Shown here one piece after another: positions 11,018 to 22,500 of a DNA stretch of 64,000 nucleotides. Made by a program: the position numbers and the translations under genes. Numbering within the stretch: the stretch's first letter is position 1; each line of letters opens with the position of its first letter. Under the pieces are notes generated by a model. That model searched no databases, was not told where the DNA came from, and saw only the letters and a list, made by a program, of their open reading frames with translations. This stretch comes from Microdochium bolleyi (Eukaryota > Ascomycota > Sordariomycetes > Xylariales > Microdochiaceae). The DNA lies in NCBI GenBank assembly GCA_001566295.1, contig KQ964261.1:558001-622000 (forward strand), given 5' to 3'.

Positions 11018-12648
11018 ATGGCGTTTGGTTTTCTGACAAAGGCTAGCAGCCATGAGGCCGGCCAAACAGCTCCGGCTGACCCTGAAGCCCAGCCCACGGC
11101 GGAATCATCATGGGAGGCGCGCAAGATGGCTCGCATCGACCGGCCTGTCACCAAGCCCATTGTGGGCCAGCTCAGCGAAAAGGACAAGACAGACAGTGTT
11201 CCCCGAGACTCGGCCTCGGACCAGAGTGTCTCGATCGGCAAGCAGATGGAGCTCGAGGCCGGCAACGCCATCCAGTACCGCACCTGCAGCTGGCAGAAGA
11301 CAGCCGCTCTGCTGTTTTCCGAGTACATCTGCCTCGCCATCATGTCCTTCCCCTACTCATATGCCACGCTTGGGCTCGTTCCCGGGCTCATCTTTACGGT
11401 GTTCGTCGCTGCGCTGGTGCTATACACCTCCATGACTGTCTGGTATGTGCGCAAAGGACTGTTCTATGCTTTTCACTTCGCTTGTTCACTAACAGTCTGC
11501 GTAGGGAATTTTGCATGCGTCATCCCGAGGTGAAGGATGTCTGCGACATCGGCCAAATGCTTTTCTGGAACAAGAAATGGGCATGGTATTTTACGGCGTT
11601 CATGTTCCTCATGAACAACACATTCATCCAGGGTTTCCACTGCCTTACCGGCTCAAAATACATCAACACCATGACCGAAGGCAGAAGTGGCGTCTGCACC
11701 GTCGGCTTCAGCGCCATCGTCGCCATCGTGTCGTGGGCTTGCTCGCTTCCGCGCACCTTCAGCACGCTGGCGCACATTGCTACCTTCTCTGCTCTCTTCA
11801 CTTTCGTGTCAGTCATTCTGGCGACGATCTTCGCCGGCATCGAGGACCACCCCGGAGCCGGCTACCCATCACTGGGAGAGCCGACGGTATTCGCCTTCCC
11901 TCCATCGTCAACAACCTTTGTCATGGGCGTCAACGCATTCATGAACATTAGCTACACGTTCATTGGCCAGATCACGCTCCCCTCGTTCATCGCCGAGATG
12001 AAAGAGCCCAAGGACTTTCCCAAGGCACTTTGGGCTGTCACCGTCGCCGAGATTATCGTCTTCTCCCTCGTCGGAGCCGTGATCTACGCCTATACCGGCA
12101 CGAACTACAACACCGCGCCAGCCTTTGGCTCGCTCGGCAACATCACCTACATGAAGGTCAGCTTCAGCTTCATGATCCCGACCATCATCTTCCTTGGCGT
12201 CCTCTACGCGTCCGTCTCCGCGCGCTTCATCTTCTTCCGCATCTTTGCGGGCACCCGGCACATGGGCGAGAACACGGTCGTCGGCTGGGCCGCATGGGCG
12301 GGCATCCTCGGCGCGACGTGGGTCCTCGCATTCATCATCGCCGAGGTGATCCCCTTCTTCGCGGATCTGCTCGCCCTCATGAGCTCGCTCTTCGACAGCT
12401 TCTTCGGCTTCATCTTCTGGGGTGTCGCGTACCTGCGCATGCGTCGCGCCACGTACGGGAGCAAGTTCTGGCGCGAGAGGGGCCTGCGCAGCTGGATCGG
12501 GTTCCTGTTCAACATCGTGCTCATTGTGATCGGCATCTTCTTCTTGACTGTCGGCACGTATGCGTCTGTGGAGAGCATCACGGAGGGATACCGCAGCAAC
12601 AACTTTGGCGGACCATTCAGCTGCGCCAGTAACGGGCTTCTGGGCTGA
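11018..12648 (+). CDS. Amino-acid permease, Mtr / AAAP family
   Basis: Two exons (11018-11442, 11505-12648; 62-base intron splitting a Trp codon) encode 522 residues. A hydrophilic N-terminal tail of about 95 residues precedes RTCSWQKTAALLFSEYICLAIMSFPYSYATLGLVPG, the characteristic first helix region of fungal Mtr-type neutral/aromatic amino-acid permeases. About ten more hydrophobic helices follow, including a NISYTFIGQITLPSFIAEMKEP signature and AYTGTNYNTAPAFGSL. The C terminus is short. The family imports neutral and aromatic amino acids by proton symport at the plasma membrane. The exact substrate range is not readable. The 5' leader is pyrimidine-rich, as in many highly expressed fungal genes. 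Confidence 0.88.
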
Positions 12649-14503
12649 GCGACGGTCACAGCAAAAGAAGAAGAAAATGCGTTCGCTTCTTTTGAGATAG
12701 ATTCCAATTCTCTTTATTACACGCGCTTCACGGTACGACGCCTGTTCCTTCTTTCGGGCTCCTCTCCTATCCATAGCATACGGTCCATAGTGGCAGGGTC
12801 GCGAAGAGCATAGGAAAGGACGACGGGGCGAGAGGAAAAGGAGGACGACACACACTTTTTAGATAGCATATGCAATATCGCCGTGCCTGCTCCTCTCACG
12901 TGAATGTGTGCTATCCTTATCCAGGATCTTATGGCCTTGCATGAACAAGAGACACACAACTTTTCCGTCACAGACGACCAGCGACGCAATGTTGGCCTCT
13001 AGCTACGGCAGCATTTTCCTGCATAAAGTCACCAGTCTCGTGACAAATCTGCCCCTACTAACATCTTTGCACATCAGGTTCGATTCCCTCCGCACCGTGA
13101 CTAGCCATGATCCTAACAGGCTCAGCGCGTATCAGCAAATTTATACTTATGATATCAATTCAGAACCATGGCTGTGGTACTTGCGGAGAGTGAACTTCTG
13201 GTATTGCATTCAGTTGGCTTCCAAATGCTGTGAGCTCTAGGTGTACACCACTGGCTTCTGACTACAGTGCTTTGCGGCCACCACTTTATGCCCGTCCACG
13301 GTGGTATACTGGCTCCGAACATGGTGTGCTGCGTACATACGGGCATGTTGTCCTTCAATTTCACCCAGAAACAACTCAAGGAGCATCCAAAGTTATGCTA
13401 GATACAAGTTGCGTGATTGATCCTAGACACAATTGGCATGTCATTCTCTAAAAAAACATGTATGAGCCAGCAAAGTCAGGACTCATCTGCAGCATCATAT
13501 CGTTAGTTGCCTCAACCAGGGTCGTGTTAAGTGAACTCTGAATGTATGAAGGGCCTGCTCCCATGGTGTCAGTCACCGCCCACAGCAACGAATTTCAACT
13601 CTGGGTTTGAGCATCAAAAACCCCGTCGCCACCGTGATTGTAGACAAATTGGGTTTGTGGCGCTAGCCTACTTGTCCATGAACATAGATAGCTGATTTTT
13701 CAGCTCTTTGCTATCGTGGGGGCAGATGCCTCTGCTTCGAACATTATCAGAATATGGCCCTGTTCTGGGAGCCCTCGAACCACCAGCCTATCGAGGGTGA
13801 GTCACAAGGTAAACATCATTATCTCCATCCAGATCCACCCGTGGACCGAGCAGTCTCCTTAGACTGTTACACGCCCGAACGAGGCCGTCTTGTCGCCGCG
13901 CGGATCGAGAAGGCCCCACGCTGCCTTGTTCGGCCCCATTGGAACCATTTCGTTTCGTGCCAGGCGAATGGTACAATACTTCCTGACTGGAGAGCTGACA
14001 TCGGTAGTGGCCGGAATCCCGTGCTCGAAGCTGGCGGGGAGTACGAGAGAAGCAAGCTCACGAGACCATGGCTCTCGGGTTGAACTTCGGAGTCAACTTC
14101 GGAACGGTGCCGAAAGAAGACAAGATTCGGGGAAGATCCCCGAGGCAGAACCCAGCTCCCCGGCTAAGCTGGGGTAATCGTGGAGATGCTCGGAACCCCG
14201 GAGCCACTCGAGGCGCGAGGCGGGGAAAGCCCCAGCGCCTCCAATGTGAACGGCAGCCTTGGCGTGCTTCCAATTGCCAGATGAGGTCCTCACGTCCCAA
14301 CACGGCAATGTTAGGCGTTCGTCCCATCAGCCCCGTCGCCTAGCCGCCCTTGATGATCCCTGCTTGGCCGTGGAGAGATGGTTGCTCAGTCCCGTCAACC
14401 ATGTGCATATAACATCGCGCATGTCGCCGTCGGCACTTGGTTTGTTCCTCGCACCCCTTGCTCCTTCACGGCAACTGTGCAAATCCAGATCACTCTCAGC
14501 ACC
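12649..14503. other. Long intergenic region upstream of sugar permease
   Basis: About 1.85 kb without a convincing gene. The first part (to about 13,700) is AT-richer. The last 400 bases are GC-rich, contain several short inverted GGGG/CCCC elements listed separately, and form the likely promoter of the permease. Confidence 0.55.
14158..14235 (+). promoter_or_regulatory. Cluster of CreA-consensus sites (SYGGRG)
   Basis: Five matches to the CreA carbon-catabolite-repressor consensus on either strand within 78 bases: 14158-14163 (CCGGGG on minus), 14169-14174 (CTGGGG), 14196-14201 (CCGGGG on minus), 14220-14225 (GCGGGG) and 14230-14235 (CTGGGG on minus). They lie 270-350 bases before the sugar-permease ATG. 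Single matches are common by chance; the paired, dense arrangement is what CreA-repressed promoters show. Binding is inferred. Confidence 0.5.
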
Positions 14504-16296
14504 ATGGCCGCCATTACCGACAAAAAGGAGGATGGCCTCACGGCGACGACGACGCACCACCACGACGAGCAGCCCGAGGCCGCGCTCAAAGCTGGCGAGA
14601 TCACCGCCGATGCCGCGGCCAGGGGCCAGCTGGCGACTGGCTTCGAGAGCCTGACCTTCTGGCAGACCATCAAGACATTCAAGGTCGCGACGGCCTGCTG
14701 TGTCCTGGCTGCTTTCAGCGCCGGTGCCGACGGGTATCAACTTGGGTGCGCAGAACCCCCTTCACTCCGCGAGTTCCATTGTGTTCTGGAAGTCCAGCTC
14801 TAACAGTCTTCTTTCTCCAGCATGAACTCGAGCATCATCGCCAACAAGGGCTTCATCGCACAGTTTGCCACCGAGAGATCCCCCGCAGGCATCCCGTTCC
14901 TCTCGTCGAGCTACATCAGCGCATGGGGCGTCGGCCAGCACGGCGGGCAGATTGTGGGCCAGATCGGCGTGTCGTTCCTCAACGCCCGGCTCGGCCGCAA
15001 GGCCGGCATGACGAGCCTCTGGCTCGTCGTCGCGCTGAGCGTCATGGTTGAGATGCTCGCCCGCGACTGGAAGACGTGGCTGGGCGCCAAGATGCTCGCG
15101 GGCGCGGGCGTGGGGATGCTCCAGGCCACCGTGCTCGGCTACGTCAGCGAGATCGCGCCCGTCCGTATCCGCGGCGGGCTGCTGATGCTGTACTCGTTCT
15201 GGTGGACGCTGGGAACATTCTTCGCGCAGGTCGCCCTCCAGAGGCTCAACGCGACCGACGCCTCGAACTGGCTCACGCCCGTCACGACGCAGTGGGGCCA
15301 CGTTGGCGTCATGGCCATCATCTACCTCGTCCTGCCCGAGTCGCCCGCGTGGTGTGTCAGCGTCGGTAAGGAGGAGAGGGCCAAGAAGTGGCTGCGCGTC
15401 CTCCACCGCGGTGTAGAGGGCTACGATGTGGACCGGCAGTACGCGGTGCTCGCCGCGAGCGTCGAGCACGAGCGGGCCGTGGCCGCCGAGCAGCGCCGGG
15501 AGAGCTGGACGGCCATCTTCCGGGGCGTTGATGGGCGGCGCACCGTCATCGCGCTCTGGGCTGTCGTCGCGCAGCAGTTCCTCGGCCTCTCCCTGTTCCT
15601 TGTTTTCGGCACGTACTTTTTCCAGCAGGCCGGCCTTGAGGATCCCTTCAAGGTCAAGGTCATCACGAGCTCGCTGCAAATCGTGACGGTCGTGAGCTCC
15701 GTCCTGCTCGTCGACAAGTACGGCCGCCGCCTCATGGCGTGTGTAGCGACGTCGCTCATGTGGGTGTCGTGTCTTGTCGTCGGGATCCTTGGCTTCGTGC
15801 CCGAGACGAGTGCAACCGTCTACGTCTTCATCCTGTTTGCATGTTTCTGGAGTAAGTTTCCTCTCATCCTGCGGCTGCAGTTGAGCACTTCTCCGTCCTC
15901 TCTCGGCGACTAACTTTGCAACCGCCAGACATCGGAATTGCTGCCAACGGCGCAGCAGGCTGGGGCTACGTTGGCGAGATCTCGTCGCAACGTTTGCGTC
16001 CTTACACGTCTGGCTTCGCAGCCGCCGCCAACGCCGCAGCAGGCCTTGTCATGTCGGTGCTCGTCCCGTACATGGTCAACGCCAATGCCTGGAACTGGCG
16101 GCTCAAGACAGGCCTTTTCTACGCCGGCATCGGCCTCTTCTGGGCTGCGGGCGCGTGGTTCGTCCTGCCCGAGACCGCAGGCCGTTCCGCTGCCGAGCTG
16201 GATGAGCTGTTCGAGAACAAGGTCCGTGCTTGGAGATTCCACAAGACTGAGACTGCGACACAGCGTGTCGTCAAGGCAGAGAGGGAGATGCAGTAG
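14504..16296 (+). CDS. MFS sugar transporter (sugar porter family, maltose-permease type)
   Basis: Three exons (14504-14745, 14821-15851, 15929-16296) encode 546 residues. The start ATG sits in a good ACC context and gives a His/Thr-rich cytoplasmic tail. Diagnostic motifs are DGYQLGMNSSIIANKGF (helix 1, joined across intron 1), NARLGRKAG (the motif A loop), ARDWKTWLGAKMLAGAGVGM, VSEIAPVRIRGGL, LPESPAW after helix 6 and LPETAGRSAAELDELF after helix 12. Intron 2 splits FWNIGIAANGAAGWGYVGEISSQRLR. These fit fungal alpha-glucoside/maltose-like permeases better than hexose carriers. It is likely a plasma-membrane H+ symporter. The CreA-like sites upstream suggest glucose repression. A Zn2Cys6 regulator lies convergent just downstream and could act on it, but nothing proves that. 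Confidence 0.87.
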
Positions 16297-17398
16297 GATA
16301 AAAGCAAACATGCACGGTGTGGGAAGCAATCAGGGTTTGCAGCTGAAGTGGCCCGAGACGGGCCCTGAGGACGTATTTGGCTATCGGCAGCCATGTTTCT
16401 ATTGATACTCATTCATTGGCCTCTGGGCACATGGGCGTCCTGTCAGGCACAAATGTGCACGGGACCACGTGAGCAACTATCATGTCATTGGTTCTCAGCT
16501 GAAATAGAACGTCGCTGCCTGTGGCATATTTGCGTGCTTTACCAACACCCCCTTTGCACGATTGCGAGCTCGACTGCAACGGTGTGCCTTCGACCTCGCT
16601 ACTCGTCCCGAACCGATATACCTCTGGACACTCTTCTTCGCACCGCGCAGAGCAACCTCGTACTCAATTCACAGAACCTTGGTCCGTGGGCACTCAATGC
16701 GCCGATCGGAGCTCTGAGACATCCTCCATACCTTGTTGTCCCTCGAGCCCCTGTGTGTGGTGCCGCTTGGGCAGATGAGCTTGAGAAGATCGGCACAAAG
16801 ATGAATACCGACAAGCGCGTGGTTCACGTGCTGGACTGTGATGTCTCTGATGCGAAGCTTGATCGCGGCTCGTTGTTCTGAGCGAGTTGCAGAGACACAA
16901 GAGTCCGTCCGTCAGATGCAACTCCATGTCCGTGTACGACGATGCAACTAGATGCCCAGCTCATGGGCAAGCCAGACAAATCGCGTAGATGTTACTTTGC
17001 ATCAAGGAGACCGATCGACTCAGAGGGAGCAAATACTGAATGGCGAGATTCAGGTCCGCTGGAGTTTCTAATCAACGGTGGACCACGAAGACGGTGAGGC
17101 CACCACGAGATGCACTTGTGCAGTGTTACGCTGTCGTGGGCATCTCTGGCGGCTTGTGTGGCGCACTATGCTGCTCAATTAGTCGCGCAACAGGCGAAGC
17201 TTCATTGGTGCTGTAGGTTGCCAGGTCTTCTTCGTGTCTGACGGCAGCGCTAGGTGATGCTATGTTTGGGAAACTCGGCCCATGGGCCCCATGCCGACGG
17301 CAGGCTCGACAGGGTCCAGGTCCCGATCAGCTGCGGAGACTAGTCCTCTTTGGGACGTGGCATGATCGGGTGAGAAATTGTCCGGAAGACGATGCCGA
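16297..17398. other. Convergent intergenic region
   Basis: 1.1 kb between the 3' ends of the sugar permease and the Zn2Cys6 gene. The longest plus-strand open frame (16393-16881) has no signature and mixed codon use. I see no RNA gene. Confidence 0.55.
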
Positions 17399-18991
17399 TC
17401 ATCCATGGCTGAATGACAAACCATCCTCGGCGAGTGCATGATTCCAGGCCGTCTGGAAAGTGTTTTCAAAGTACTCACTCGTATGCCACAGGACATTGCT
17501 AAGATGTTTGAGAATGTCTGGCCAGTTGCGCAGTTCGTGTAGAGCGGAAGTCGAGGTGCATCGATGAGCAAACCAGTCCCAAGCTGGGGTCGCCGCGGCG
17601 GCTACCAGGCCCATTGACAACAGCCATAGTTTGAGAGAGTCGCTAAAGGGAGTCGAGCTCGAGCTCGAGCTCGTCCAGAGCTCCAGGCTCTGTCGGAGAC
17701 GCCGCACCAGTGCGTAGAGAATCTCTGCATGGGGATAATATGAATGACCGTGAAGCAGAAACATGTAGATTGCCAATCCGTGACGGAGGCACTCCGATGA
17801 CACGGCCCATTCGACCACCGTGGTCTGTGGTGCGGGCTGTGCCGAAAGAAGCCGATGTATCGCGAAACATGTCAGGTCGTGGATTTTGCTGCCGGTCAAG
17901 GACTTTGCATCTTGACGTGGTTGCAGCAAAGCACGCACTCGAACAAAGACATTCACGACGACAGAGTCGAGACTGGCGAGCACTGTCGTCGGGATTGGCA
18001 GGGCTCGGAGTAGCTCCGCAGTGGTGGGTAGCTGCATCCACTCGGCAATGGGGGGAAGGCCATCGTCGACGTGCTCGATGCCCAAGTCATCTTGGGTCGG
18101 AAATTGTGGACTGCCGGTGACAAGTAGCGCGACCCTGCAGTACGATGTTAGATTGCGTGCGTGGCAACAACGCAGCGCGGCGGGGAGGCTCACCAGGCGA
18201 CCATTCGTGCTGTCAGCGGATTCGCACGCATGACAGTGTTGATTCCACCTCTGAGCTCGACCATCGCCTTGACACCCTGGATGTGGGTATTGCTGATGGT
18301 TGTAAGCCCCTTGCCGTGCTCTATGGCCGCCAAGGTGACGACGGCATTCATGGTCTCGTCCTCGATGGCCTGGGAGGAGTCGCTAACCTTGCGGCGCACG
18401 AGAGAAACGGAGTCGGTCATGAGCACCTGGGAGATGGGGAAGCCCTGCTGAGCCATGAGCTCCTCATCGAGAGAAGCCGTCTGGAGCGAGACATGAAAGA
18501 GGGCGGGGTCTGCGAGGGCGCGCGGCCACCATGACGTGATGAAAGGGTTTGACCTGGCATCGCGGTCGAGTGGGTAGTAGGTGAATGCGATTTTGGAAAG
18601 GACTGGAGGAGTTCGTCAGCCACGCGTAACGCTACAAGTTTGGTAGACGGGAATGCTTACAGCGATCGATCAAGCGCTGGACGACATTGCGAGGTAATCG
18701 GATCTGCGGGTACGACTCGAAGGGGTCGCAAGCCGCGCCGAGGCCGAAGTCGAGTAGGACAACACCAGGACTGGAGCTGCTGGCGCGGCTGTGGGCGCTG
18801 CCATCGCTCGATGGCGAACGACTGCTGGTGGGACCTGTCAGAGGGATTATGGCCTGGGATGTGAGGGGCGCATTGGCGTAATGGCAGGCGAGATTGCGCT
18901 TGAGGCAGCGGGAGCACTGCGGCGTGCGGAGATCGCAGCTGTGCTTTGCCTTTGCGCAGGCGGCACACGACCGCCGCAGCGTAACGGGCAT
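17399..18991 (-). CDS. Zn2Cys6 transcription factor
   Basis: Three exons on the minus strand (18991-18661, 18602-18194, 18134-17399) encode 491 residues. The N terminus has a complete binuclear zinc cluster, C9-x2-C12-x6-C19-x6-C26-x2-C29-x6-C36, within basic residues. A Ser/Pro-rich linker follows to about 85. The rest is an all-helical regulatory region (…FLSKIAFTYYPLDRDARSNPFITSWWPRAL…) of the fungal-specific Fungal_trans_2 / DUF3468 kind. Intron 1 is set by a stop in the alternative frame and restores F-LSKIAF. No coiled coil is evident directly after the zinc cluster. The target is unknown. It is separated by 540 bases from the end of the chitinase gene and converges with the sugar permease. 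Confidence 0.85.
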
Positions 18992-19533
18992 CGCCGGGGC
19001 TCAGTCAAGGCGGCGAGACGCAAGGCTGAGGTCGCGAGTGTCCATGGCCGGACGGTCGAGGAGGATGGTGCGCGTGAGGGAAGAAGTCCGACAACATCAC
19101 CGAGTTGTGGGAAGTCGGAGCAGACGACGTGGAGGCGCCAGAGCTCGCCGCAGGGGGCGGGCAGCTTAAGGTACTTCCCTTACTTAAGGTACATTTAGGC
19201 ATGCAGGCTGCGGCTGCGCCGGCAAGACAGGACCGCTGACCAAACCCCTTGCAGCGGGGTCGTTCCTTCCCGTCTCACTCACGACACCCAACATCGTCAC
19301 ACTTGCATCTCGAGCATTCTCACTCCATTCTCCAAGCTTCGTCTTTCTGGCTGCCCTGCACTGACCATATCTTGGACCACGGACTGCACAATATCTCCAC
19401 CTTCCCATCTCCAATCTCCTCCGCCCAACACCGCATCTTCCACGCCACTATCCCCAGCGCGGCGCAGTCTCGGGCACTCCACCGACAACAATGGCCGCCA
19501 CTGGCAGCCACAGCTCGCGCAGCTGCACCCGCT
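18992..19533. other. Intergenic region, TF promoter and chitinase 3' end
   Basis: About 540 bases holding the promoter of the Zn2Cys6 gene (minus strand) and the terminator of the chitinase gene. It is pyrimidine-rich on the plus strand from 19,240 on. No coding signal is supported here. Confidence 0.5.
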
Positions 19534-22500
19534 CTATCGCAGTGGGCAGGCCCTGAGGGCGAGCTGGACGTTGTCGTCCATGGCCTTGAACGACTTGCCC
19601 ATGCCCGACACCGCGGGGCCGTCCATCGCCTTGCGCGCCTTGGCCGCCGTCCCAAAGACCTCCTCCTGCGACTTGCCGCGCCCCGCCGCGCCCAGCAGCA
19701 TCCCCATGACGGCAAAGGGCGCCGACTCCGGGTTGTCGATGATCTCGGCAATCGACAGCGCCCCGTTGGCAATCTCGCCCCCGATGAACGCGAACCGCGC
19801 CATCGCCGCCAGCCCGGCCACCGAGAACCCGACCTCGGCCAGGAACGGCACCACCATGAGCACGATGCTCACAATCAGCAGGATCAGCTCCTTCTTCTTG
19901 CGCGCCTCGATCTTGGAGCCAAACTCCTTGATGTCCGCCATGCTCTGCGCCGCCTGTGTCAGCATCGACACGGGCATCGCCAGCGCCACCGCCGCGTCCA
20001 CCGGGTCCGACTTGACGTCGTACAGCCCCAGCCCGACCGACAGCATCGCCGACGTGAACTTGTCCCGCAGCCTCTGCATCTCGGGCAGTGCCTTCTCCCA
20101 GATGTCCTTGGGGTCTGTCACTTCGATCTTGTCCGCCTTGCGCGGGAAGTCGCCCTTGAGCCACTGGTGCACCTCGGTACAGTCGTCCGGCGCTCCCTCG
20201 CACTCTGGGTAGCTGTCCCAATCCTGCCACTTGATCCAGTCTGGCATCATCCCCAGGTCTGCGGACAGCGCCTTCTCGAACCCTTCCTTGTCCCGCAGCT
20301 TGTACTCGATGATCCATGATTCGTACCCATCCTCGGGGTCGTCCCACGTACCGTCTTCCATGATGCTTTTGGGCACGGGGCAGGGACCCTCGTACCGGTA
20401 CTTGTCCTTGTTGTCGCGCTTGTACTTGCAGTCAAAGTACTTATTGCCCAAACCCTTCTTGGTTTCCTGGTCAGTGCCCCAGTTGTTCATCCAGTTGGCC
20501 AGCTGCGGGTTCACCAGGTCCTCAATGTACTCGGCATAGTACCCGAACTTCTTGTCGTAATTGTTGTCCGTGTTCTTGTACGCGGCAATGGCCGTGTCAA
20601 GGTCCTTGACCAGCGCGCCCAACATGTAGATGGCCCGGCACGAGTGCGGGATCGTTCCCGAGTTGTGGAAGCCTGCCAGGTGGGCAATGTTGTTGAACTG
20701 GAGGTTGCAGTTGACTACGACACCCTCAATGTTCTCGCCACCCGACGTGTCGCCGTCGACCGCGTTGTGGAACTTCTGCAGGTCGACCGCCCAGTCGCTT
20801 GTGCCGGCCAGGTTGAGTGACTCGGCCCACTTGGTCCGGGCCGACTTTTGCGTGCCGTCCATGTAGGCCACCCAGTTGCCGCGCCAGGTCATGATGTTGG
20901 ATGCCGTGCCCTGGTCGAGCCAAGTCTTGACGTCCTCGCCGGTGTTCACAATAGTGCTGATCTCCGCGTCCGAGATGTAGCCGCCCGTGTCAGTGCATAG
21001 CCCCGGCTCGGCATCGCTCTTGGTGGCAGAACCCGTGAACTGGCAGTTGGGCCCTGTGCAACTGGCGTCCTTCATCTTGAAGCTGCGGCCGTAGCTGGAG
21101 ACGCCGAGCATGATCTGGTTCGTCTTGGCACCGGCCTTGGTCACCATGCTGAGTGCAGTGCGCGTCTCTGTCCGGTTGACGTGGCTCCGCAGACAGTTTC
21201 CGCCTGGGCACCCTGGGTTCGACCACTTACTGCCGTAGTCCCACTGGCCGTGCAGGTCGTACGTCATGTAGACAAAGTAGTCCACAACGGACGCCATCTT
21301 GCGCACAGGAAAGCCCTTGAGGTACCAGTAGCTTGCTGGCAGCGCAATGGACAGCGTCTTGCCGGAGGGCAGCTGCTTCTTGACCGCCTGGAGGAACAGC
21401 AGATAGTTCTGACCATCGTCCTTGCTCCCGGGGACTGATCCAGGAATGTCGGTCGCACCCGGGTACTCCCAGTCAAAGTCAAGCCCGTCCAGGCTGTTAT
21501 CCTTGAGGAACTTGACCACGCTGGCCGCAAACTTCTCGCGGTTGGCCGCGCTCACGCTAGTCGCGAAAATGGGGGAAGTGTCGTAGTCTGTGCTGAAAGA
21601 CCACCCACCGAAGCTGAGGATCTTCTTGACACCCTTGCTGTCCATCTTGACCATCTTGTCGAACTGCTCCTTGACCCCGGACTCGATCGTGACCTGGTAG
21701 TCCTTGGAGATGCCCGCAAACGCAAAGTGGATGTGCGTGATGGCCGACAGATCCACCTGGGTGACGTCCATCTGGAGGCACCGCCTCTTCTTGTTGAACC
21801 CTTCAAAGTACCCGACCTTAGCGAAGCTGGCGGGCTTCGACCCGCCGTTCACGATGTCGGTCCCGCAGTTGCTCACGCAGCCGTTGGTATTGGGCATCGC
21901 GGTTCCCGGGTGGCCGTCGACCTCGCTCTTGGTGCAGAACTCTGACGTCGTGCCGCACTGGCCCCAGACGTCGCAGCAGGCATTGATCGGGCACGGATTC
22001 AGCTGGCCGACCTCGCTGTAGTCCGCGGGCCGCTGCGTGCCCAGCACCCACGGCCCGCACAGCGCGGTAGGGTCCTGGGCGGGCATGGGCGGCTCGCCCT
22101 TGCTGATGCAGATGACCTGGCCGCGCTGCAGGCGGGCGCACCCGGCGAAGCCAAAGGTCTGCTTGTTGACGGTCTCGATTTGCGTGGCGTTGATGCCAAA
22201 GGCCTCGCCAATGGACCAGCAGCCGTCGCCCTCGGCGACGGTGACGGTGGTGCAGCGCCCGTCGGCCTGGGGCTGCGGGGTGTGGTCCGGCAGCGTGCCG
22301 GTGCTGCAGCAGACCCACTGCTTGGGCATGAGCGTGGAGCACAGGTTCGCGGTGAAGGAGTTGTACGAGCTGAACTGAGTGCCCGTGATGCCGCACTTTG
22401 TGGCGAGGGAGCCGCACGAGTCGCCCGAGACGACCTGGATGTCCCGGCAGTTGGCCCGGGGCCCCACTTGTCCGGCGCCGGCCCCGGGGCTCCACCGGGC

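Noticed and set aside
11908..12855. 315-codon minus-strand frame
   Set aside because: It lies antisense to the amino-acid permease exon and is the usual Glu/Arg/Asp-rich shadow of a GC3-biased gene.
13070..13095. A tRNA B-box-like string (GGTTCGATTCC)
   Set aside because: The flanking bases do not form a T-stem, and no A-box, acceptor stem or anticodon arm can be drawn upstream or on the other strand.
14762..15679. 305-codon minus-strand frame
   Set aside because: It is antisense to the sugar permease, with composition typical of an antisense shadow.
16393..16881. 162-codon plus-strand frame after the sugar permease
   Set aside because: No domain, and no codon bias like that of neighbours; the apparent hydrophobic start is brief and weak.
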